A stretch of DNA of 64,000 nucleotides, taken from NCBI RefSeq assembly GCF_029581355.1, contig NZ_CP120849.1:1148501-1212500 (forward strand), written 5' to 3'. This document shows positions 34,625 through 42,609 of this stretch, one piece after another. The translations under genes and the position numbers were made by a program. Each line of letters starts with the position of its first letter. Position 1 is the first letter of the stretch. This DNA is from Parabacteroides chongii. GTDB taxonomy: Bacteria > Bacteroidota > Bacteroidia > Bacteroidales > Tannerellaceae. The notes under the pieces were generated by a model. It made no database searches. It saw only the letters and a program-made list of their open reading frames with translations, and was not told where the DNA came from.

Positions 34625-37153
34625 TTATTTGCTTTCCAATAATTGACGGACGGCAAGTACCAGGAACATATAGTGCGAGGAACCTCCTCCCATCACATAT
34701 TCTGTCTGTTGCCAGAGGAATGGGAAAGTCAGCAGTTCGGGGAAATCCGGACGGATCATGGCAGTCCCGGAGATCACACCACCGGGGATATAAGACCAAT
34801 CTGCACGGTTCAAGCCATAGGCTACCGTTGCCGAATTGGCTCCCACCCCCGAAGCGAAGGAGGCGGTATTGCTACCCGGATGACAGCCCAGCACGAAGTT
34901 GAGCGCGCTGTAAAGCAACTCCGGCCCGAACAGGTCAGGGTAAGCCTGCACGAGAAAATACTGTTGATAGCCGAACGACTGGATATCCCAGCCTGCTCCC
35001 CAAATGCTCGGCTTATAAGGGACGCCATACGGGGTTTCCTTTTTCTGTTCTTCCAGTTCGCGGCGGAAAGCGGCGAGTGCCTTGCGTATGTTCTCTGTAA
35101 ATTTTTTATCCTTGATGGCCTGATCGGCGCGTCCGATAAACCAGCCTGTACGGGCGATGTTATCAACGATCAGTTTCTGTTGGCCGAGGATATATTTTTT
35201 GTATCCATCCTCGTGAGTTGCCAGATAAAGTTCTACGGCAGCCTGTAACTTATTTATTTCCGAACGATCGGTCACACGAGTCCGATCAAACAATTCGCGG
35301 GCGGCCTGCAAAGATTGTACGCTCAGGGTATCGTTGAAGCCTTTCAACACACGGGAGACGGTAGCCAGGGCGGCGGCAGTGCTTAATTCGCGGGAAGGGT
35401 TATCTTCGGTGAATACCCAGCGGTCGTCGGCATTACCGATCACATTGTCGGTCATGGCACCGGCATCGCCCAGCATGACATACTGGCGCAGGTCGTTGCA
35501 AATAATTCCACGATACAGGCGGCCCAGAGCACGATAGCCTCCCACTACGGTTAAGGCACCATTCTCGACCTGTTGTAACAGGTCCGGTTTACCATCCGGC
35601 TGATGGATCTCGGTGATCCGGTTATGATGATCGATGGAGGTGACATCATAATCCTCGCAAAAAGCCTCATAAGCCAATGCCAGGATATAAGATTCACCGG
35701 CTTGCGATTCTACGCGCAGGTCGAAATCACCCGCGTCATGCCATCCGCCGATATTTAATCCCGGAACGATATCCCCCGGGGCATACTTTGTCAAAGTAGA
35801 AGCATTCTGCGTATATCCGTCGATATGATTCAGGGCGGGAGCCATACGGGCATCGTCCAAATGACAATAGTCGTGCCATACCCGATATTTTTCGTTCACC
35901 CGCATGTGGCACATTTGTACCGGAAGAAAATATTCCAGGACCGGCTGCCATACGCCCCGTTCATAGATATTCCGGGCGATGCGAAAAACAGAAGAGACCG
36001 AGTTTCCGTAACGAATCCGGTAAAGTCCTTCCTCCTTCACGTCCGTGAAATCAAATTTAAGATAGTTGTAACGCAGGAAGTTTCCCCACGGCTGTGGGGC
36101 TACGGCATGGATTTTCTCCTCTCCTTTTGCCGTAAGACGGTATAATATAGCTTCAGGACGTGCGCTATCGCGGCTATCCAACTCGATTATCGCTTCTTTC
36201 GGCTGCGCCGGGTGATAACCGACCTGTGAAGTCTGGATAACAGGCGTATACAGCCAATCTTTTACTACATTCGGAGTGATAGTCCAGCAGACAGCGCCTT
36301 TCGTCACTCCGGCGGGGATTTCGCTGCGGACGACAAACCAACCGTTATTATGGTTCATACGTCCGTCGTATAATTTTAATTCTGTGTTTTCCGATAAGAT
36401 GGTAAATTTGTTGTAAGCGTCGTCAGGGCGAACGGTGTAACAATGTCCAACCGCATAAGGTTCGGCTATCAGATCGTCGGCGACGATGGGATTATAAGAT
36501 GAACCGTCTCCCGCCAGCTGTTTCCGGTCAGCCAAGAGGCCGCTTTCTTTCGTAAAAGAACAGTAATTACCTGTATGCTGATGATTGGAACGTACATTTA
36601 AAGTAGGTCCGTTAGGCTGTTGTGGAAAAATACCGTCCTGTTCATCCATGATCCAAGGTTTGCCGAAAAGATCGCCCGGAAAAAGTTCGAGATTAAAACC
36701 GACCTTACCTGCGAAGTCTGCCGGGATAGGTCGGTCGAGGTCGACTGTCACTACGATATTCCCGCCTTTCCCTTCTACACGGACCGTATAATTGAATTGG
36801 AGGTCAGGGTAGATCATCGGATTAAAACCTGTCATATGACGGGAAGAATCGGGATAGGAAAGTCGCGTGATGATCGTGTTGGAAGTATTATCTACAATGC
36901 GATCCAGTTGTTTTGGCACCGGCTGCCATTGTCCCGGTGTTGCTTCGAGACGGATATCACCGTTGGTAGCGATCCGGTTACCATGCATGATAAGGCTGAC
37001 GCCCCCCTGATGGCCTTCGGGATAGAAATCGTTGAACGACATTACATCTACTCCCCCGTTGTTGAAGTATCCGGATGAATTGAGCTTGAACTCCTGAGCC
37101 GTCAAGGAGAAGACAGAAGCCAGTAAATATATGCCGATAAGTGTTCGTTTCAT
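34625..37153 (-). CDS. GH9 endoglucanase-type enzyme, copy 2
   Basis: An 842-residue secreted protein with the same layout as its neighbour: signal peptide ending SLTAQ, N-terminal unknown β-domain (EFKLNSSGYFNNGGVDVMSF), Ig-like domain, GH9 domain with GGWHDAGDFD (~468) and TEYVMGG (~817). I chose ATG 37153 so that the signal peptide comes first. It is 41 bases upstream of copy 1 and was probably born by tandem duplication. One may be tuned to a different chain length or branching. The upstream 291-base gap to susD holds a repeat and candidate regulatory sites. Confidence 0.88.
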   Translation of the reverse strand: MKRTLIGIYLLASVFSLTAQEFKLNSSGYFNNGGVDVMSFNDFYPEGHQGGVSLIMHGNRIATNGDIRLEATPGQWQPVPKQLDRIVDNTSNTIITRLSYPDSSRHMTGFNPMIYPDLQFNYTVRVEGKGGNIVVTVDLDRPIPADFAGKVGFNLELFPGDLFGKPWIMDEQDGIFPQQPNGPTLNVRSNHQHTGNYCSFTKESGLLADRKQLAGDGSSYNPIVADDLIAEPYAVGHCYTVRPDDAYNKFTILSENTELKLYDGRMNHNNGWFVVRSEIPAGVTKGAVCWTITPNVVKDWLYTPVIQTSQVGYHPAQPKEAIIELDSRDSARPEAILYRLTAKGEEKIHAVAPQPWGNFLRYNYLKFDFTDVKEEGLYRIRYGNSVSSVFRIARNIYERGVWQPVLEYFLPVQMCHMRVNEKYRVWHDYCHLDDARMAPALNHIDGYTQNASTLTKYAPGDIVPGLNIGGWHDAGDFDLRVESQAGESYILALAYEAFCEDYDVTSIDHHNRITEIHQPDGKPDLLQQVENGALTVVGGYRALGRLYRGIICNDLRQYVMLGDAGAMTDNVIGNADDRWVFTEDNPSRELSTAAALATVSRVLKGFNDTLSVQSLQAARELFDRTRVTDRSEINKLQAAVELYLATHEDGYKKYILGQQKLIVDNIARTGWFIGRADQAIKDKKFTENIRKALAAFRRELEEQKKETPYGVPYKPSIWGAGWDIQSFGYQQYFLVQAYPDLFGPELLYSALNFVLGCHPGSNTASFASGVGANSATVAYGLNRADWSYIPGGVISGTAMIRPDFPELLTFPFLWQQTEYVMGGGSSHYMFLVLAVRQLLESK

Positions 37154-37257
37154 GTGAATAAGATTTAATAAAGACCTATCAATCCCAAATAGCATAATGA
37201 AATGCAACAAGTTATTTTACCGTCTTTTTGATACGTTAAAAAATATTACCCGGTGAG

Positions 37258-37288
37258 GTAATCTGAAATACATGGTATAGTAATCTGA
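37258..37288. promoter_or_regulatory. Direct repeats GTAATCTGA upstream of the GH9 genes
   Basis: GTAATCTGA at 37258-37266 and again at 37280-37288, 22 bases apart, with TTACCCG next to each (37247 and 37290). They lie ~105 bases upstream of the GH9 copy 2 start. A dimeric regulator, perhaps the HTCS, could bind here. Seen directly; role inferred. Confidence 0.4.
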
Positions 37289-37350
37289 TTTACCCGATAG
37301 GGCAATGTCATTTTGATAGTAACGTTTTTCCTCCGCAAAAGGAAATAGAG

Positions 37351-37424
37351 GGGGTGTTATAGGTCTTTCCTACAACAGACTTTAACACCCCTGCCTCCTC
37401 TCCAAAGGGAAGAGTTACTACCAA
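37351..37424. repeat. Hairpin and CTCC-rich intergenic repeat, copy 2
   Basis: GGGGTGTTA (37351-37359) pairs with TAACACCCC (37383-37391), followed by TGCCTCCTCTCC and AAAGGGAAGAGTTACTA. It resembles 20165-20235, which also ends in TTACTA. It lies just past the susD stop and may end or attenuate the susCD transcript. Confidence 0.6.
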
Positions 37425-37444
37425 ACTACAATAAACACTTACAA

Positions 37445-39145
37445 TCAATAACCTGGATTCTGATCTTCCGGTCCGATCTCCGCATTCGTTAAGATTTCCT
37501 GATAAGGAATCGGATAAAGCATCTTATCCTTGTTATAATCGAATGTACGATAAGTACGCCAGTCCTGATAAGCAGCATCCGATCCCGGAGCAGTACCTAC
37601 TCCCTTCGGATATTCCAGGTTGATAAACTCCTCGATCATTCCGGTACGCTTCAAATCATAAAACAGGCTAAATTCCGCATTGAACTCATGGCGACGTTCC
37701 ATATTGACGGCAACCATCCAGGTTTCGGAAGAGTAACCTTTTTCCGCTTTGTATTTCGTGTAATAGGTTTTAGCGTCAGGCACTGCCACTGTTTCAGTCT
37801 GCATCGGAATCGGATATTCGGCATCGCTCAGACTGACCTCATGGTTGCCCCAGGCACGTTCGCGTATCTGGCGGATCGCATCCCAGCCACTTGTTTCATC
37901 GCCGGTCTGGAAGCTACATTCTGCATAATTCAGCAAGATGGCGGCATAACGCAGCAGGTGCATGGTAAACGGCTGGTTGATCGTCGTCCAATAGTCGCAG
38001 TTGGCGCGCCAGTATTTCAAACTGGAGATATTCGGCATATATTCGGAACCAGTCTTCACATTCGGGGCACCGTTTGCACCGATCGTTTGCCCTGTCCAGG
38101 GGTTTGTTTCTCCCAAAGCCACCATAGAGGCAGCACGGCGGCGGTCGCCATCCTCAAACGAGTTGTAACATTCCCAGGAAACAAATAAGGAACCCCAACC
38201 GTTATACTCCATCGAAGCGGCACAATAGCATGCTGTCATATAATGATCTTCCGTTGGCGACCACCCTTGCACACCCGACATGTTATTACCATTGTCTGTC
38301 CACATCACTGTGGCAAAGACGTCTTCTGTTTGCCATGCTTTTTCAGGATCATACAAATAACTGAAGCATGGAACCAGTGAATAGGTGTTGCTGTCGATTA
38401 TTTCTTTCAGCAAAGTCTTAGCTTCGGCATATTTTTCCTGATACATCAGGGCCTCGGCCTGATAACCTAAACAGAAACCTTTTGTTATACGTCCGTATTC
38501 GCCATTGATCGGTGTCCAGTCGAGAACGGAAGCACCAAATGCGAGGTCGTCGATAATCACCTGCCATGTTTCATCTTCCGTATCCGGGCGCGGCTTGGAA
38601 GGTGTATTTACATACGTCTCGCCAGCCATCAGCATGGGCACACGTCCGAAGTTTTTCGCCAGAGCCAGGTAGTTGTAAGCACGGATAGCACGTGCCTGCG
38701 CTTCGATCTTCTTCTTGCCGGCTTCGCCTTCGCTGAAAAGATCGTTGTCCATACTTTCCAGGCCGTCGAGCAAGGTGTTACAACGGGAAATCGCCTTATA
38801 ACAGCCTACCCATAAAGAGAGGAACTCGGAACTGGAAGAGGTCCAGTCTTCCGTACAATAGGCTTTATCCCAACCGCTTGCCTGTGTGTCGAGGGTCGGA
38901 TGGTTCGACAGCATATATTGTGGCTTAAAGCCCCACATGGAACCGTCGGCACCGGCCTCGTTGTCTTCTTTGGAGGGATAGAAGGTATCGTAACAACCGA
39001 TCAGGCCACCTTCCACATTGTCTTCACTTTGAAACATGAAGTCGCCCGGCAAAATATCGTAATGGTCTACTTCCAGATAATCCTTACAGCTGTTTGTCGT
39101 AAGCAAAAGGAGTAACGATAAGGCAGATATAACTATTTTTTTCAT
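37445..39145 (-). CDS. SusD-family glycan-binding lipoprotein
   Basis: A 566-residue lipoprotein (lipobox TTNSCKDYLEVD). It has the SusD/RagB layout with TPR-like helices (ARAIRAYNYLALAKNFGRVPML, AEALMYQEKYAEAKTLL) and the typical SusD C-terminus (RRHEFNAEFSLFYDLKR, MLYPIPYQEILTNAEI). It binds glycan at the surface and delivers it to the SusC channel. It lies 26 bases downstream of the susC gene. No separate SusE or SGBP-B-like gene is found in the locus, so SusD may be the only dedicated binding protein. Confidence 0.93.
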   Translation of the reverse strand: MKKIVISALSLLLLLTTNSCKDYLEVDHYDILPGDFMFQSEDNVEGGLIGCYDTFYPSKEDNEAGADGSMWGFKPQYMLSNHPTLDTQASGWDKAYCTEDWTSSSSEFLSLWVGCYKAISRCNTLLDGLESMDNDLFSEGEAGKKKIEAQARAIRAYNYLALAKNFGRVPMLMAGETYVNTPSKPRPDTEDETWQVIIDDLAFGASVLDWTPINGEYGRITKGFCLGYQAEALMYQEKYAEAKTLLKEIIDSNTYSLVPCFSYLYDPEKAWQTEDVFATVMWTDNGNNMSGVQGWSPTEDHYMTACYCAASMEYNGWGSLFVSWECYNSFEDGDRRRAASMVALGETNPWTGQTIGANGAPNVKTGSEYMPNISSLKYWRANCDYWTTINQPFTMHLLRYAAILLNYAECSFQTGDETSGWDAIRQIRERAWGNHEVSLSDAEYPIPMQTETVAVPDAKTYYTKYKAEKGYSSETWMVAVNMERRHEFNAEFSLFYDLKRTGMIEEFINLEYPKGVGTAPGSDAAYQDWRTYRTFDYNKDKMLYPIPYQEILTNAEIGPEDQNPGY

Positions 39146-39171
39146 AAGACTCGAATTATAAGATTAAACAA

Positions 39172-42100
39172 TTAGAATTGTACGCTCAAACCAAATGTGA
39201 ATGTACGCGGATAGGGGTAACGGCCACCGTCGAAACCGGTTTGCAGGACTGCTGCATTGCCGACTTCCGGATCGCCGAATTTATTATAGCCGGAGAAGCA
39301 TGCGAGGTTCTCTACAGAGGCGAAGATGCGTGCATTGTCCATGCGAAGCGGCTGCAACCAACGTTTCGGGAAGGTATAACCGATCTGGATGTTCGCTATT
39401 TTCAGGAAATCACCTTTCTTCACGTAGGCATCGGAAGCTTTCATGTTTGTGTTGTTATCGTTGATCGTCATACGCGGATACATCGTATTCGTGTTCGTTT
39501 CGCTCCAGGCATTGTTGATATATTCCTTCAACGTATTTTGGATACCGCCACCGGTCTTATACAACTGCGTCATTTTCATAGCTGCATATGAATTGATTTT
39601 CATACCGGCAACACCGTACATGTAGATCATGGCGTCCCAGTTCTTCCAACTGGCATTCAGGGTGAGGCCATAGTTCAGCTTCGGGAAACCGTTCCCCAAT
39701 ACTTTCTGGTCGTCACCATCGATATGGCCATCGCCGTTCAGGTCTTTGTATTTAAAATCGCCCACAGTGGTAGCATTTACCTGGTAAGCGTCGTATCCGT
39801 TCTCCTTTGCCAGGGCATTCGCAGCATCTACTTCGGCCTGGTTCTGGAAGATACCTTCCACTACATAACCGTAATAGGAACCTACTGCGTGACCTTCCAT
39901 CGTTACGGAGTGGTTGGTCCAGTTATCGCCGTCGTCGGTGATCAAATCGCCGTTCGCATCGAGGTTGTTGTAGATAGGGTCGCCCACTTCGATTACTTTG
40001 TTCTTCAACGTAGAGCCGGTCAGTGTAGCACCGAGGTTCCAGTCGCCGAAACGTTTGTTATAGGACACACTGAACTCGAATCCTTTGTTCTGGATATGTC
40101 CGGCGTTGGTATAAACCTGTCCGTGTCCGGTAGACGGGCGCATGTTGCGGTAAAGCAGAAGGTCTTTGGAGTCACGGATGAAATAATCCATCGTAATGTT
40201 CAGGTCGTTGTTAAGCAGACCCAGGTCGAGACCGATATTTGTCTGTGTATTCGTTTCCCATTTCAGGTTAGTGTCGATTTCTTTCAGTTGAGCGAAGCCG
40301 ACTACCTTGTTATAGTTGGAAGATGAACCGCCTAACTGTCCCCAGTCGTAAGCAATGCGGTTGGAAGAGAGTTGGGCAACGGAAAGGCTGGTCGCACTGC
40401 CTGCATTACCGGTTTGTCCCCAACCGAAACGTAGCTTCATGTTGCTGAACAGATCCAGGTTCTTAATAAAATCTTCTTCCGACAAACGCCATGCAAAAGC
40501 AGCTGAGGGGAAAGTCCCCCAACGGTTGCCCGAACCGAAGTTGGAAGAGCCGTCACGACGTACGGTAGCAGTAACGATATAACGGTCCATCAAAGTGTAC
40601 ATGGCACGGCCGTACCAGGAGATGTAACGCGTCTTCAGATTATAACCGCCGTCGCCGATGCGTGAAGTCTGGTCACTGGTCAACGACATCTGGCGATAAG
40701 TGTCTGCCAGGAAATTGCTTGCATTGGAAGAGACCCAATGGCCCCAGTAATTGGTGACCGAATTCCCCGCCATGACCGTCAGGTTATGGATATCGTTCTT
40801 CCAGTTATAGGTGAAATAGCTTTCGATCTCGATATTATTATCCTGCGACTGGTTCATCCAGAAGGAGTTGGTCTGTGCTGCGGTGATGCTTCGCGGATTG
40901 ACGACATTGAAACCGCTTCCGTCTACTGTCGAAAGCGTATAGGAGCCGATCGTACGGAATTGTAATCCCTTGAACAGATTCAGGTTCAGATAGGCACTGC
41001 CGACAAATTTGTTTTCATAGGTAGGGGTCTTATCTTCTTCCATCTTGGCGGCATAGGGGTTATCCTGACCTTTCTGGATATCGCCTTCACCGCTGATCTG
41101 CATGAAAGCGTTGTAAGTTCCGTCTGCATTGGCGCACCAGTCGTTGCTGATGAACTGGCCGGTGGTTTCATCCACATAATCCATAGTCGGAGTCAATGTC
41201 GCATAGCTGCGGAGGTTTCCGCCTCCCACCTTTTCAGAATGAACGAAAGCGACGTTACCGCCTACTTCGATAAAGTCTTTTACCTTGTGAGTTACATTGG
41301 CACGGGCCGTCAGACGGGAGAAGTTGGAATCCAGTATCACGCCGTCGTTATTCAGGTAACCGACCGAGAAAGTCGATTGTGTCTTATCGTTGCCACCGGA
41401 AACGGATAGCATGTAATTCTGCTGCAAAGCGGTACGGGTCATAACGTCTTGCCAGTCGATGGTGCGCAGGCGGCCTGCATAGTCTGCACCAAAGGCTTTG
41501 TTCTGGATAGAGGCGGCATCGTTGGCACGTCCCTGGCGAACAGAGTAGGCAAAAAGGTCGGCATCGGCTACGTCCAGCTTACCGGTCATGTTCTGGATAC
41601 CGAAGTTTGCAGAGAAGTTGAGCTGGGTTGCCCCTTTCACCCCTTTCTTCGTCGTGATCATAACGACACCGTTCGCACCACGGGCACCGTAGATAGCGGT
41701 GGCGGAAGCGTCTTTCAGAACTTCGATACTTTCCACATCGGCAGGGTTTACAAAATTGGCATTACTGCCGACCTGTACTCCGTCGACTACATACAACGGA
41801 TCGGCCGAGCCGTTCACCGTCGCGACACCACGGATACGGATTGTCGCCGTCCCTTCCGGGTCACCCGAGTTCTTGGAAACCATCACACCGGCGGCAGAGC
41901 CCTGCAACCCTTGCGCGAGGTTCAGCGGATTACGTTTCATCATCTGTTCCTTGTCGACCGAAACAACGGAACCGGAAATGTCGCTTTTCTTGATCGTACC
42001 GTAACCGACAACGACTACTTCGTCGATCATCTCGGAGTCTTCTTTTAATACTATATTATAAGAAGTCTTCTGGGTTACTTTAAAACTTTGAGGATTATAA

Positions 42101-42396
42101 CCGATATAGGAGACTTTCACCTCAGCGCCTTCCGGAACTTCCAGTTCATACTTGCCATCCATATCACTGATTATACCGATCGTTGTACCGACTACAGCAA
42201 TGTTCGCCCCGATAATTGGTTCGCCCTTCTCATCTGTAATGATACCAGAGATTTTTTTCGACTGCTGCATAGCAGTTGTGCTTGCCGGATTCACATCACC
42301 GTTATCTACTGCCGCATGGGCAACAAGACCGGTACTAAATAAGAATGCAAATCCCAAAGACTTCAGCGTCAACAAAATTTTAACGTGTTTATTCAT
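39172..42396 (-). CDS. SusC-family TonB-dependent outer-membrane transporter
   Basis: A 1074-residue protein with a signal peptide, an N-terminal carboxypeptidase-like domain (KKISGIITDEKGEPIIGANI, ~45-125), a TonB-box region (MIDEVVVVGYGTIKK), a plug domain (LYVVDGVQV, VLKDASATAIYGARGANGVVMITT in part) and a β-barrel ending RTFTFGLSVQF. SusC proteins import oligosaccharides into the periplasm. It is paired with susD in the usual order. The 213 bases upstream contain the promoter region described separately. Confidence 0.95.
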   Translation of the reverse strand: MNKHVKILLTLKSLGFAFLFSTGLVAHAAVDNGDVNPASTTAMQQSKKISGIITDEKGEPIIGANIAVVGTTIGIISDMDGKYELEVPEGAEVKVSYIGYNPQSFKVTQKTSYNIVLKEDSEMIDEVVVVGYGTIKKSDISGSVVSVDKEQMMKRNPLNLAQGLQGSAAGVMVSKNSGDPEGTATIRIRGVATVNGSADPLYVVDGVQVGSNANFVNPADVESIEVLKDASATAIYGARGANGVVMITTKKGVKGATQLNFSANFGIQNMTGKLDVADADLFAYSVRQGRANDAASIQNKAFGADYAGRLRTIDWQDVMTRTALQQNYMLSVSGGNDKTQSTFSVGYLNNDGVILDSNFSRLTARANVTHKVKDFIEVGGNVAFVHSEKVGGGNLRSYATLTPTMDYVDETTGQFISNDWCANADGTYNAFMQISGEGDIQKGQDNPYAAKMEEDKTPTYENKFVGSAYLNLNLFKGLQFRTIGSYTLSTVDGSGFNVVNPRSITAAQTNSFWMNQSQDNNIEIESYFTYNWKNDIHNLTVMAGNSVTNYWGHWVSSNASNFLADTYRQMSLTSDQTSRIGDGGYNLKTRYISWYGRAMYTLMDRYIVTATVRRDGSSNFGSGNRWGTFPSAAFAWRLSEEDFIKNLDLFSNMKLRFGWGQTGNAGSATSLSVAQLSSNRIAYDWGQLGGSSSNYNKVVGFAQLKEIDTNLKWETNTQTNIGLDLGLLNNDLNITMDYFIRDSKDLLLYRNMRPSTGHGQVYTNAGHIQNKGFEFSVSYNKRFGDWNLGATLTGSTLKNKVIEVGDPIYNNLDANGDLITDDGDNWTNHSVTMEGHAVGSYYGYVVEGIFQNQAEVDAANALAKENGYDAYQVNATTVGDFKYKDLNGDGHIDGDDQKVLGNGFPKLNYGLTLNASWKNWDAMIYMYGVAGMKINSYAAMKMTQLYKTGGGIQNTLKEYINNAWSETNTNTMYPRMTINDNNTNMKASDAYVKKGDFLKIANIQIGYTFPKRWLQPLRMDNARIFASVENLACFSGYNKFGDPEVGNAAVLQTGFDGGRYPYPRTFTFGLSVQF

Positions 42397-42437
42397 ACTG
42401 AATTGATTTAAAGTAAAAAATAAATTTTTAACTGAAA

Positions 42438-42445
42438 CAAAATTA
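42438..42445 (-). promoter_or_regulatory. -7 box for the susCD operon
   Basis: The minus strand reads TAATTTTG, matching TAnnTTTG, ~42 bases before the susC start. The -33 region shows no TTTG, as expected for an activator-dependent promoter (HTCS). Confidence 0.5.
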
Positions 42446-42609
42446 GTTCATGTACCTCTAACACGAAGGAAATAATGTTTCACGATGCGGGTAAAACGGT
42501 AAATGAAGAGGGATAAATTGTGTTTTTTATGGGGGAATTTTGTTCATTCCCCTGTTTTTACCTCCATCATTAGTGGAAAAACACATAGATTTATCGATCT
42601 GATATATAG

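Noticed and set aside
34584..34799. In-frame 72-codon extension upstream of GH9 copy 1
   Set aside because: It overlaps the 3' end of the upstream GH9 gene and precedes a clear signal peptide at 34583, so it is not the start.
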